Below, one piece after another: positions 1-5,671 of a stretch of 8,746 bases of DNA; position 1 is the stretch's first letter; every line of letters begins with the position of its first letter. Where the stretch lies: the NCBI GenBank assembly GCA_903824735.1, contig CAIJXO010000068.1, positions 1 through 8,746 of the forward strand, written 5' to 3'. The notes below the pieces were generated by a model. The model saw nothing but the letters and a program-made list of their open reading frames with translations. It was not told the DNA's origin and searched no databases. The DNA is from an uncultured bacterium. GTDB taxonomy: Bacteria > Patescibacteriota > Minisyncoccia > Phycocordibacterales > GWA1-40-21. A program made the position numbers and the translations under genes.

Positions 1-9
1 GGAGTAAGG

Positions 10-1107
10 CTATTTACAGTTAAAGTAACAGCTCATCTTTTTGTCATCATCTAATTTATAGACCTTCAACTTTACCCCTTCTCGATCTCCATTCTTGTCG
101 AATCGTATTTCTCCAGATGCGCCGATAATATCCATGCGATATAAGGCTTTCTTAATGTTGAGGATATCGGAGCCACCAGATTTTATTGCTTGCGCGGTTG
201 CCAAGAATACATCATAACCATACTCGGCAGGAAATTGTGGTTTGGAATTATAGATATTCTCATAGACCTTGCGGAAAGCAACACTTCCGGGTGGAGCAAT
301 ATCTGGACTAGTAAATATAAAGTTATTGAACACCTTCTTATCCATCTCAAACAAGCTGCTAGTAAAAGATGCTGCTGAACCGATCATTTGCTGTTTTAAT
401 CCCAGCTCGGATTTCTGTCTCAAGAAAATAGGAGTGTTGTTCGGGTAACCAACAAAAACGATGAGGTCTGAAGTGCTTTTCGCCCTTGCTAACAATAGCC
501 TAAAGTCGGCTTGAGCAATGCCAAACTTTTCGTTCTCAATAATTTTATCACTGATATTTGCGACTATCTGAGAATTAATGGCGTCTCCATAATCATTGTT
601 AACACTAAACAGCGCGACTCTTTTAAAATTGTTCGCCAAAACATATTTCGAGATTAGATTTGCATCTTCGCTATCCGATGGATATACCCTAAATATATTA
701 TCCCCTGCCAAAGTTATCGCCAGACTACTGGCGCCAGCGGCCACAACAATTACTCCATCTCTTTCGGCTAAAGGACTTATAGCAAGAGTGTCCCCACTAC
801 AGACAAGACCGATTATCATTTTTACTTTATCTTGTGTAACTAATTTGTTATAAGTGGAAAGAGCAACTTTAGAATCGCAGGCACTATCTTCATAAACAAC
901 AGAAATATTCTGCTGCGGAAAATTTTTCCTCGCTAGTTCAATACCCTTCTGAATCAACTGTCCATGTTCAGCCGCAAAACCAGTAAGTGGTGTAATTACG
1001 CCCACAACTACCGGCTTACCGACGCTTTCTTTCTTTATGTTTGTATACCCAAGTATTGCGACCACTACAACAACCACTATTCCAAAAATAATATAATTTT
1101 TCTTCAT
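10..1107 (-). CDS. ABC transporter substrate-binding protein, Leu/Ile/Val-binding type (SBP1)
   Basis: Extracytoplasmic solute receptor of the type I periplasmic-binding fold (Peripla_BP_6 / LivJ-like), 365 aa, the usual length. Residues 5-21 form one hydrophobic helix after a short basic start (MKKN), with no cysteine nearby, so it is probably held by an uncleaved membrane anchor and not a lipid. The mature part opens with the family strand VVVGVITPLTG (33-43), then VYEDSACDSK (71-80), the ligand-loop region GLVCSGDTLAISPLAE (100-115) and AAGASS (123-128). The C-terminus keeps the family's GASGEIRFDKNG turn. The ligand is probably an amino acid or similar small solute but cannot be fixed from sequence. 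The ATG at 1107 gives the same start pattern as SBP2 and SBP3. It is divergent from TrmB1. No Shine-Dalgarno and no convincing promoter was found; ATTTAACGACAAA lies just before the ATG and matches sites in the SBP2/TrmB2 spacer. The stop is TAG. Confidence 0.9.
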   Translation of the reverse strand: MKKNYIIFGIVVVVVVAILGYTNIKKESVGKPVVVGVITPLTGFAAEHGQLIQKGIELARKNFPQQNISVVYEDSACDSKVALSTYNKLVTQDKVKMIIGLVCSGDTLAISPLAERDGVIVVAAGASSLAITLAGDNIFRVYPSDSEDANLISKYVLANNFKRVALFSVNNDYGDAINSQIVANISDKIIENEKFGIAQADFRLLLARAKSTSDLIVFVGYPNNTPIFLRQKSELGLKQQMIGSAASFTSSLFEMDKKVFNNFIFTSPDIAPPGSVAFRKVYENIYNSKPQFPAEYGYDVFLATAQAIKSGGSDILNIKKALYRMDIIGASGEIRFDKNGDREGVKLKVYKLDDDKKMSCYFNCK

Positions 1108-1109
1108 GT

Positions 1110-1123
1110 TTTTGTCGTTAAAT
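1110..1123 (-). promoter_or_regulatory. Candidate TrmB2-type site before the SBP1 start
   Basis: Read on the minus strand this is ATTTAACGACAAAA, ending 2 bp before the SBP1 ATG. The same 14 bases occur at 3156-3169, and a one-base variant (ATTTTACGACAAA) sits directly before the TrmB2 ATG. Seen: the identity. Inferred: a binding site shared with TrmB2, or a common translation-start leader element. A partial palindrome GTTAA-ATTAC is present on the plus strand. Confidence 0.4.
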
Positions 1124-1202
1124 TACTATGCGATATATTTTCACACATAATTTAGAGAAAGTCCTGTTTTTCCGTATAAAACGTAGTGATTTCCAGAAAA
1201 GC

Positions 1203-1230
1203 TTGATTTTAAAACGCTATATGCTATACT
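1203..1230 (+). promoter_or_regulatory. Predicted TrmB1 promoter (extended -10)
   Basis: TTGATT at 1203-1208, a 16-bp spacer, then TATACT at 1225-1230 preceded by TGC, which makes an extended -10. The predicted transcription start near 1237 coincides with the first base of the GTCGG-N5-CCGAC palindrome. The TrmB3 promoter has the same spacing. Confidence 0.6.
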
Positions 1231-1236
1231 TTAGAC

Positions 1237-1251
1237 GTCGGAAAATCCGAC
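1237..1251. promoter_or_regulatory. Operator-like palindrome at TrmB1 start site
   Basis: A perfect inverted repeat, GTCGG-AAAAT-CCGAC, begins 6 bp after the predicted -10 of TrmB1. TrmB3 has GTCCA-CAGTT-TGGAC at exactly the same distance from its -10. A repressor bound here would block TrmB1 transcription, so autoregulation is the simplest reading (inference). As RNA it could form a small 5-bp hairpin in the leader. Confidence 0.55.
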
Positions 1252-1272
1252 CTTTTAATTAAAAACACTAGA

Positions 1273-2034
1273 ATGTCCCTAATAAACAAACTAGCAGAAG
1301 TCGGCTTAACCGTTAAAGAAGCCAAAATCTACATGGGTCTTTTGAAGCTCAAAGATGCTTCAGCGGTTCAACTGTCCAAAGAAATTGACCTAGCCAAGAC
1401 TACGACCTACGATACCCTTGAATCGATGAGGAAAAAGGGTCTTGTGAGTGTCTGGAAGAAAAACAATATCTCCTTCTACTCTCCAGAGAGTCCAAATAAG
1501 ATTCTAAAGATGGAGGAATCAAAAATCGACACTCTAAAGCAGATTATCCCCGAGCTCAACTACGTCGCTGAAGCCGATGCTTTGAGCCCGTCAGCTAGAC
1601 TCTATGTCGGAAAGGCGGGCGCCAAAAAGGTACTCGATGAAGTAATCGAGAAAGCTAAACTACAAAGAGTTAATACTATCTACTCTTACATTAGACCAGA
1701 TTCTATCGACTACTTGCCTGTTGCCTCTAGGGCCTGGATTAAAGAAAGAGAAGCTGCCTCAATAAAGATGAACATAATTAGACCAGAGATTGAGGATCCC
1801 AGCCAAGATGTCGGTTATGATAACAACGACTTGAGAGAGACTAGAATTCTGAGCGATCGTGGTCCATTAGAAAGCTCCTTCTACATTTATGGTGGTAATA
1901 TTGCTTTATTTTATCTTGACCATGAGAAGATGTACTCCCTGATTATTGAATCTCCACATTTTACAAACACCCTCAAAGGATTTTTTGATTTTATGTGGAA
2001 TAGTTTGGAGGCTACTTCGTCAGACAGTTACTAG
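1273..2034 (+). CDS. TrmB-family winged-helix transcriptional regulator (TrmB1)
   Basis: 253 aa with the TrmB layout: an N-terminal winged helix (about residues 5-71), a charged linker helix likely to form a dimer coiled coil (about 74-100), and a C-terminal sensor-like domain starting at SARLYVGKAGAKKVLDEV. The predicted recognition helix is AKTTTYDTLESMRKKG (41-56), followed by a wing containing VWKKNNISFYSP. The C-terminal part holds LRETRIL, FYIYGGNIALFY and SLIIES, patterns shared with TrmB2 and TrmB3. TrmB proteins generally control sugar or other transport genes and bind a small ligand. It lies divergent from SBP1 and is probably its regulator. The ATG at 1273 fits the paralogues' start (MSLINKL / MKTLNKL) and has no Shine-Dalgarno. 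Its TAG stop overlaps the SBP2 stop in CTAG. Confidence 0.88.
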   Translation: MSLINKLAEVGLTVKEAKIYMGLLKLKDASAVQLSKEIDLAKTTTYDTLESMRKKGLVSVWKKNNISFYSPESPNKILKMEESKIDTLKQIIPELNYVAEADALSPSARLYVGKAGAKKVLDEVIEKAKLQRVNTIYSYIRPDSIDYLPVASRAWIKEREAASIKMNIIRPEIEDPSQDVGYDNNDLRETRILSDRGPLESSFYIYGGNIALFYLDHEKMYSLIIESPHFTNTLKGFFDFMWNSLEATSSDSY

Positions 2035-3119
2035 TCACTATCTGCCAGTTTCACAAACTTCCCTCCTTTAACCGTCTTCAATATTACCGGAATACTAAAC
2101 TCGCCACCGGGGACACTACTGTATATGCCAAAAGCGCCAGAAAAATCGTGAGCGGACTTAAGATCTTTAATAATGATGTCACTACGAATATCGCCTTTTT
2201 CCAATATTTCAGCCAGTAATTTTATTGCATCGTGCAGATGTGCTGAACCAGGGCCAGGATTTACCCCGTAAGTTTTAAAATACAAATCGATAAAGTTAGC
2301 AGTCGAATCAGTCGCCTGAGTGTAGACAATATTTTCAGCAGCACCTAAAGCCGCGGTCAGAGTTTCTTCGCCTTCAATAAAATTGAAGCCAAGTAAATCT
2401 CCGTCATAACCGAGCTGTCTGACTTGTTTCGCAAATATCCCGGCTGAACCTGGTAACAAACCGATGATGATAGTATCGGGCTTTGAAGCCAAGATTTTAG
2501 TGATTTCTGAGCGAAAATCTTTCGCCGCTGGGCCAATCTGAGCTGAAAGTGCCAGATGATTCTTTATGTAACCATCGTTAACTAAAGAATTATAGGCGGT
2601 TTGGGTTCCATCTTGAATCGCAATGATTGAAGCCATGTTTTTATAAGCCTTGGATCTTATGTATTGTGCCAAAGCTATGCCCTCTTGTGTCGGTGAGAGC
2701 TCCAAGCGCACCACATAGTCGTGAGCGACCTGAACGGGAGCGGATGCGACGGCGATGAGTGGGATTTTCGTGGTATCGGCGAGAGGGGCGACGGCAGAGC
2801 ACGGTGTGGAAGTGAGACAAATGATTGCCGACACTTTGTCGACGGAAACTAATTTATTAAAAGCGGAGACGGTACTCTTCGACTCAAATTTATCATCCTC
2901 AAATATAAGGCTGACCTGCTCGCGAGTGCTGGTAGATAAATCATTGTAAGCCAACAAGGCACCGTTCTTAGCATTTTCACCAATCGAAGATAATTCACCA
3001 GAGAGCGGTAGTATAACTCCAATCTTTAGTGGCTTCGGATTTACCGTGTGAAAGGTAAAGCCTAAATACAGACCCAAGATTATAATTATACCGACAATTA
3101 AATTGCGTTTGATTTTCAT
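2031..3119 (-). CDS. ABC transporter substrate-binding protein, Leu/Ile/Val-binding type (SBP2)
   Basis: Solute receptor of the LivJ-like type I binding fold, 362 aa from the chosen ATG. It begins MKIKRN, followed by a hydrophobic helix (7-21) without a lipobox cysteine, so it is probably anchored by that helix on the outer face of the membrane. Family landmarks are LKIGVILPLSG (31-41), LIFEDDKFESK (71-81), CLTSTPCSAVAPLAD (101-115) and AVASAPV (123-129). The frame is open upstream to a TTG at 3167, but that codon lies inside a predicted operator and would put a second, unusual hydrophobic stretch in front of the anchor; the ATG at 3119 matches SBP1 and SBP3. A -10 (GATAAT) ends 7 bp before this ATG, so the mRNA may be leaderless. 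It is divergent from TrmB2 and overlaps TrmB1 by 4 bp at the stops. The ligand is unknown. Confidence 0.88.
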   Translation of the reverse strand: MKIKRNLIVGIIIILGLYLGFTFHTVNPKPLKIGVILPLSGELSSIGENAKNGALLAYNDLSTSTREQVSLIFEDDKFESKSTVSAFNKLVSVDKVSAIICLTSTPCSAVAPLADTTKIPLIAVASAPVQVAHDYVVRLELSPTQEGIALAQYIRSKAYKNMASIIAIQDGTQTAYNSLVNDGYIKNHLALSAQIGPAAKDFRSEITKILASKPDTIIIGLLPGSAGIFAKQVRQLGYDGDLLGFNFIEGEETLTAALGAAENIVYTQATDSTANFIDLYFKTYGVNPGPGSAHLHDAIKLLAEILEKGDIRSDIIIKDLKSAHDFSGAFGIYSSVPGGEFSIPVILKTVKGGKFVKLADSD

Positions 3120-3126
3120 ATAACTA

Positions 3127-3154
3127 ATTATCGATAAAACCGGCACAATGTAAA
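3127..3154 (-). promoter_or_regulatory. Predicted SBP2 promoter
   Basis: On the minus strand: TTTACA (3154-3149), a 16-bp spacer, GATAAT (3132-3127), then 7 bp to the ATG. The -35 lies inside the left copy of the 20-bp repeated site, so a bound regulator would cover it. The geometry predicts transcription starting at or next to the start codon. Confidence 0.5.
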
Positions 3155-3168
3155 TATTTAACGACAAA
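3149..3168 (+). repeat. 20-bp repeated operator candidate, copy A
   Basis: TGTAAATATTTAACGACAAA, matching copy B at 3225-3244 in 19 of 20 positions and in the same orientation, start-to-start 76 bp apart. Its left part is an imperfect palindrome (GTAAA-TAT-TTAAC). It overlaps the predicted -35 of SBP2. It is probably bound by TrmB2 to control SBP2 (inference). Confidence 0.6.
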
Positions 3169-3192
3169 ATAATAGTCTAAATGACCCATGCC

Positions 3193-3222
3193 TTGATTTA
3201 TATAGTTAAAACATGCTATAGT
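3193..3222 (+). promoter_or_regulatory. Predicted TrmB2 promoter (extended -10)
   Basis: TTGATT (3193-3198), an 18-bp spacer, then TATAGT (3217-3222) preceded by TGC. Transcription would begin around 3229, inside copy B of the 20-bp site, giving a leader of about 15 nt without a Shine-Dalgarno. Confidence 0.5.
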
Positions 3223-3224
3223 TT

Positions 3225-3244
3225 TGTAAATATTTTACGACAAA
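3225..3244 (+). repeat. 20-bp repeated operator candidate, copy B
   Basis: TGTAAATATTTTACGACAAA contains a cleaner palindrome than copy A: GTAAA-TAT-TTTAC. It sits between the predicted TrmB2 -10 and the TrmB2 start codon, whose A is its last base. The position fits autorepression by TrmB2 (inference). Confidence 0.6.
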
Positions 3245-3978
3245 TGGACACCTTAGCTTTACTAAAACAGTTCGGAATAAACGAAAAAAGCGCGAAGGTT
3301 TACTTGGCTATTTTGGAGCTGGGAATTTGTACTGCTTCCAAGGTTGCGGATAAAGCTAAGATTCCCAGGACTTTGGTCTACGATATTATTAAAAAACTTT
3401 TGGCTCAAGGTTTATTGAAAAATATTCACCGCTCCGGCAAGAATTATTTCTCAGCAATCTCCCCTGCTGAGCTACTCGAGCTACAGGAACAAAAGGTGCA
3501 GAGACTGAAGAAAGCCTTGCCCGAACTAAATCAACTAAGCCAAGGTCAAGGCCGAAAACCGCAAGTATTTTATTACGAAGGAAAAAATGGAATCGATTAT
3601 ATAAACAAAGACTCCTTAAAACAAAAAGGTGAAATCATCGGCTTCACTAGTCCACTTTATGTAACGTATCAGCAAAAGTACATCAGTAAAGAATATGCCT
3701 CTGGCCGGACAATGCTGGGGCGAAAAGCACGTGTGATTGGTGAGCAAGCACCCGAAATAATGGAGCTAAAACGTAAGGACGGTGACTTTCTCCGTAGTAC
3801 AAAGATCTTGCCCCGAGAACTTTTCTCCTCGAATATCGAGCTTGGTATCTGCCAAGACAAAGTCTATATCGTCGATTATAAAGACGAATTTGGCTTTATT
3901 ATCGAAAGTGAATCGGTCGCCAAGACTCTAAAGATGATTTTCAATATGATTTGGAATAATGCGGAGGGGTTGAGGTAG
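3244..3978 (+). CDS. TrmB-family winged-helix transcriptional regulator (TrmB2)
   Basis: 244 aa from the chosen ATG. The winged helix spans about 3-70, with predicted recognition helix PRTLVYDIIKKLLAQG (41-56) and a wing that lacks the WKKNNI sequence shared by TrmB1 and TrmB3, so it is the most divergent of the three in DNA-contact regions. A charged helix (75-100) probably mediates dimer contact. The C-terminal sensor-like domain begins VFYYEGKNGIDYI and ends with RSTKILP, VYIVDY, FGFIIES and MIWNNAE, all echoing the paralogues. The frame extends upstream to an ATG at 3181, but that would add 21 residues unlike any TrmB start and place the start before the promoter; MDTLALLKQFGI aligns with MSLINKLAEVGL and MKTLNKLIQYGL. 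It is likely the regulator of divergent SBP2 and of itself. Two bases after its TAG stop lies a copy of the livG 3' end. Confidence 0.87.
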   Translation: MDTLALLKQFGINEKSAKVYLAILELGICTASKVADKAKIPRTLVYDIIKKLLAQGLLKNIHRSGKNYFSAISPAELLELQEQKVQRLKKALPELNQLSQGQGRKPQVFYYEGKNGIDYINKDSLKQKGEIIGFTSPLYVTYQQKYISKEYASGRTMLGRKARVIGEQAPEIMELKRKDGDFLRSTKILPRELFSSNIELGICQDKVYIVDYKDEFGFIIESESVAKTLKMIFNMIWNNAEGLR

Positions 3979-3980
3979 AA

Positions 3981-3999
3981 CTACTTCCCCAAATATGCC
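3981..3999 (-). repeat. Displaced copy of the livG 3' end (direct repeat, left)
   Basis: CTACTTCCCCAAATATGCC differs at one base from 4883-4901, the real 3' end of livG. On the minus strand it reads GCA TAT TTG GGG AAG TAG (AYLGK-stop), with the same codons except the third base of Ala. Upstream of it on that strand nothing resembles livG. It and the right copy flank the BRO-N gene. Confidence 0.75.
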
Positions 4000-4038
4000 A
4001 AATGCCTAGACCTCGGGCGACTTATGCACATCCCGTTC

Positions 4039-4069
4039 TTGCACCATTTCAGGCAGGGTGTGATAGCAT
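4039..4069 (+). promoter_or_regulatory. Predicted promoter of the BRO-N gene, leaderless geometry
   Basis: TTGCAC (4039-4044), a long 19-bp spacer, and TAGCAT (4064-4069) preceded by TGA as an extended -10. Only 6 bp separate it from the ATG at 4076, so the transcript should start at the start codon. The right-edge promoter has the same pattern (TGn-TAGnAT-N6-ATG). The rest of the 97-bp gap after TrmB2 holds nothing else recognised. Confidence 0.4.
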
Positions 4070-4075
4070 TAAGAC

Positions 4076-4879
4076 ATGAAACCAACAAAGATTTCCATAT
4101 TTGAAGGGAAGAAAATTAGAAAGATTTGGGATAAGGAAAAAGAGGAGTGGTTCTTTTCCGTAGTCGATGTTTGTGGCGCCCTGTCTGAGAGTGTCGATGC
4201 TGGATCATACTGGAGAAAGCTTAAACAGAGGTTAAGCGAAGAAAGTGGTCAGGTCGTGACATTTTGTCACGGACTGAAATTAGAGGCCACTGATGGAAAA
4301 AAATATGTGACTGACTGTGCAGATACAGAGGGTATATTTCGTATTATTCAATCAATCCCTTCCCCTAAAGCTGAGCCATTCAAGCTCTGGCTAGCGCGGG
4401 TCGGTTATGAACGCGTTGAGGAAACAAATGATCCAGAACTGGCAATAAACCGCGCCTTAAATACCTATCTTAAGAAAGGTTACACGCCAGAGTGGGTCAA
4501 TCGGAGATTAAAAAGTATCGAGATTAGAAAAGATTTGACTGATGAGTGGGTAAAACGTGGAGTCAGAAAAGGTTCCGAATTCGCCCTACTGACCGACGAG
4601 ATAACTTTTGCTTGGGCTGGAATTAGAACCAAGCAGTATAAAGAACTCAAAGGCTTAAAGGGTGAAAGTCTGCGTGACAATATGACTAATCTGGAGCTGG
4701 TTCTAAACATGCTAGCCGAAACGGCCACTACTGAGATTTCCAAGAAAGTGAAACCAAAAGATTTTCGAGAAAATACCAAAACTGCACAGGATGGAGGAAG
4801 TATTGCCGGTAAAGCTCGAAAAAATTTGGAGGATAAACTAGGAAAAAGCGTTGTAGATGATAAAAAGTTTTTACCTTAA
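4076..4879 (+). CDS. BRO-N domain protein, DinD-like
   Basis: 267 aa. The N-terminal BRO-N domain (about 8-112) shows WFFSVVDVCGAL (25-36), the YWRKLKQRL helix (45-53), GKKYVTDCADTEGIFRIIQSIPSPKAEPFKLWLARVGYERVEE (75-117 region), a layout typical of phage antirepressors, baculovirus BRO proteins and DinD. The central part (125-220) is helical. The C-terminus has GGSIAGKARKNLEDKLGKSVV (240-260), resembling the end of the DNA-damage-inducible DinD family. In E. coli DinD is an SOS gene that inhibits RecA filaments; BRO-N proteins generally bind DNA. The exact role here is unknown, and no LexA box was recognised upstream. It has no Shine-Dalgarno, and a -10 lies 6 bp before the ATG. It ends 3 bp from the livG stop, facing it, and looks inserted relative to its neighbours. 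Confidence 0.82.
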   Translation: MKPTKISIFEGKKIRKIWDKEKEEWFFSVVDVCGALSESVDAGSYWRKLKQRLSEESGQVVTFCHGLKLEATDGKKYVTDCADTEGIFRIIQSIPSPKAEPFKLWLARVGYERVEETNDPELAINRALNTYLKKGYTPEWVNRRLKSIEIRKDLTDEWVKRGVRKGSEFALLTDEITFAWAGIRTKQYKELKGLKGESLRDNMTNLELVLNMLAETATTEISKKVKPKDFRENTKTAQDGGSIAGKARKNLEDKLGKSVVDDKKFLP

Positions 4880-4882
4880 ACC

Positions 4883-4901
4883 CTACTTCCCCAAATACGC
4901 C
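4883..4901 (-). repeat. livG 3' end, right member of the direct repeat pair
   Basis: CTACTTCCCCAAATACGCC is the native livG terminus (AYLGK-stop on the minus strand). It matches 3981-3999 except T/C at one position. The pair brackets the BRO-N gene. Confidence 0.75.
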
Positions 4902-5635
4902 TCAATCACATTAGGCTGTGATAGCGCTTCGGCTGGAGTGCCTTCAGCGATTACTTTTCCACTATCAAGCACGATGACGTGATCAGAAAGCTCACGAATA
5001 ATATCCATATTGTGCTCGACGAGGACGACGGTCTTACCTTGAGTACGAAGTAAAGATAAAGTCTCAGAAACAATTTTAATCATCTCGGGAAATAGTCCAG
5101 CAAAAGGTTCGTCAAACAAAACGGTGTGCAGTGCGCCATCACCATCTTCGTTTAAAGCCAAGATACGGGCAATTTCGAGCAGCTTTCTCTGTCCGTAAGA
5201 TAAATCATGCGCCAAGCTATTTCTCTTCTCCCACAAACCGACATGCTTCAGCACTTTTTCGGCGATATCCAAATGATATTTTTTATGTCTTTCAAAAAGC
5301 GAACCGATGACGTGGCGCGAAGTAATAACAACTAGAATATTATCCAAAACCGGCATTTGTTCGAATAAACGGATATCTTGGAAAGTACGGCTAATGCCGA
5401 AATCTGGTAAATCGTAAGGATGAATATGGGTCAGGCTAGTATGCTCACCGATATAAACGGTTCCGGAATCAAAGGGAAACATACCCGTCAAAAGGTTGAT
5501 GAAAGTAGACTTACCGGAGCCGTTTGGTCCGATGATACCAGTGATTTTCCCAGGTATAAGCTTGATAGACACACCGTCCACCGCTTTCACTCCCCCGAAA
5601 TGCTTTTGAATGTTTTCTGTTCTTAGGATTGGCAC
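4883..5635 (-). CDS. livG: Branched-chain amino acid ABC transporter ATP-binding protein LivG
   Basis: 250 aa cytoplasmic ATPase that powers Liv-type import, normally paired with LivF and docked on LivH/LivM permeases. Walker A GPNGSGKST (36-44), the LivG-typical Q-loop stretch FGISRTFQDIRLFEQMPVLDNI (79-100), signature LSYGQRK (145-151), Walker B TVLFDEP (171-177), D-loop AGLFPE, and switch histidine in VEHNMD (H208) are all present, so it should be active. It ends with the LivG-type tail NVIEAYLGK. The start is GTG at 5635; a -10 (TATACT, preceded by TGC) ends 7 bp upstream, suggesting leaderless initiation in addition to read-through from SBP3, whose stop is 20 bp upstream. No LivF, LivH or LivM lies in the window. 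A small acidic insertion (NEDGDGALH, 162-170) precedes Walker B. Confidence 0.93.
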   Translation of the reverse strand: MPILRTENIQKHFGGVKAVDGVSIKLIPGKITGIIGPNGSGKSTFINLLTGMFPFDSGTVYIGEHTSLTHIHPYDLPDFGISRTFQDIRLFEQMPVLDNILVVITSRHVIGSLFERHKKYHLDIAEKVLKHVGLWEKRNSLAHDLSYGQRKLLEIARILALNEDGDGALHTVLFDEPFAGLFPEMIKIVSETLSLLRTQGKTVVLVEHNMDIIRELSDHVIVLDSGKVIAEGTPAEALSQPNVIEAYLGK

Positions 5636-5642
5636 GCTATGT

Positions 5643-5671
5643 AGTATAGCAAAAACTAGTATTTAACCCAA
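5643..5671 (-). promoter_or_regulatory. Predicted livG promoter, leaderless geometry
   Basis: On the minus strand: TTGGGT (5671-5666, inside the SBP3 C-terminal codons), a 17-bp spacer, TATACT (5648-5643) with TGC in front, then 7 bp to the GTG start. The match to the -10 and its extension is strong, the -35 moderate. It would let livG be expressed independently of SBP3. Confidence 0.5.

Larger units (their letters stand above)
3981..4882. mobile_element. Putative inserted cassette carrying the BRO-N/DinD-like gene
   Basis: About 0.9 kb bounded by a 19-bp direct repeat (18/19) derived from the livG 3' end. Removing one repeat and the intervening DNA would leave TrmB2-TAG-2 bp-livG stop, the same tight tail-to-tail arrangement as TrmB1/SBP2 and TrmB3/SBP4. 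The cassette encodes only one protein and no transposase or integrase, so any enzyme would have acted in trans. It could alternatively be the product of an illegitimate recombination or tandem duplication followed by loss. Confidence 0.45.

Noticed and set aside
596..853. Opposite-strand ORFs within SBP, TrmB and livG genes
   Set aside because: They lie wholly inside genes with clear family motifs on the other strand or frame and show no motifs of their own.
1161..1177. Degenerate GTC-type operator upstream of SBP1
   Set aside because: GTC, TTTT and CCG can be aligned to the TrmB1 palindrome only with an extra base and two arm mismatches; too weak to call.
1237..1260. Possible terminator hairpin followed by a T-rich stretch
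   Set aside because: The stem is only 5 bp, the T run is short and broken, and it lies between a good promoter and its gene; an operator at the start site explains it better.
3120..3167. Longer SBP2 start at a TTG codon
   Set aside because: It would add 16 residues unlike the other SBP starts and begins inside the repeated operator and upstream of the predicted -10; the ATG at 3119 fits better.
3181..3243. Longer TrmB2 start at ATG 3181
   Set aside because: The extension includes the predicted promoter and operator and has no counterpart in TrmB1 or TrmB3.
3981..4074. livG pseudogene on the minus strand
   Set aside because: Only the last six codons including the stop match livG; upstream codons show no livG similarity, so it is a short duplication, not a decayed gene.
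4024..4104. 26-codon plus-strand ORF overlapping the BRO-N start
   Set aside because: Short, no recognised motif, and out of frame with the clearly supported BRO-N gene.
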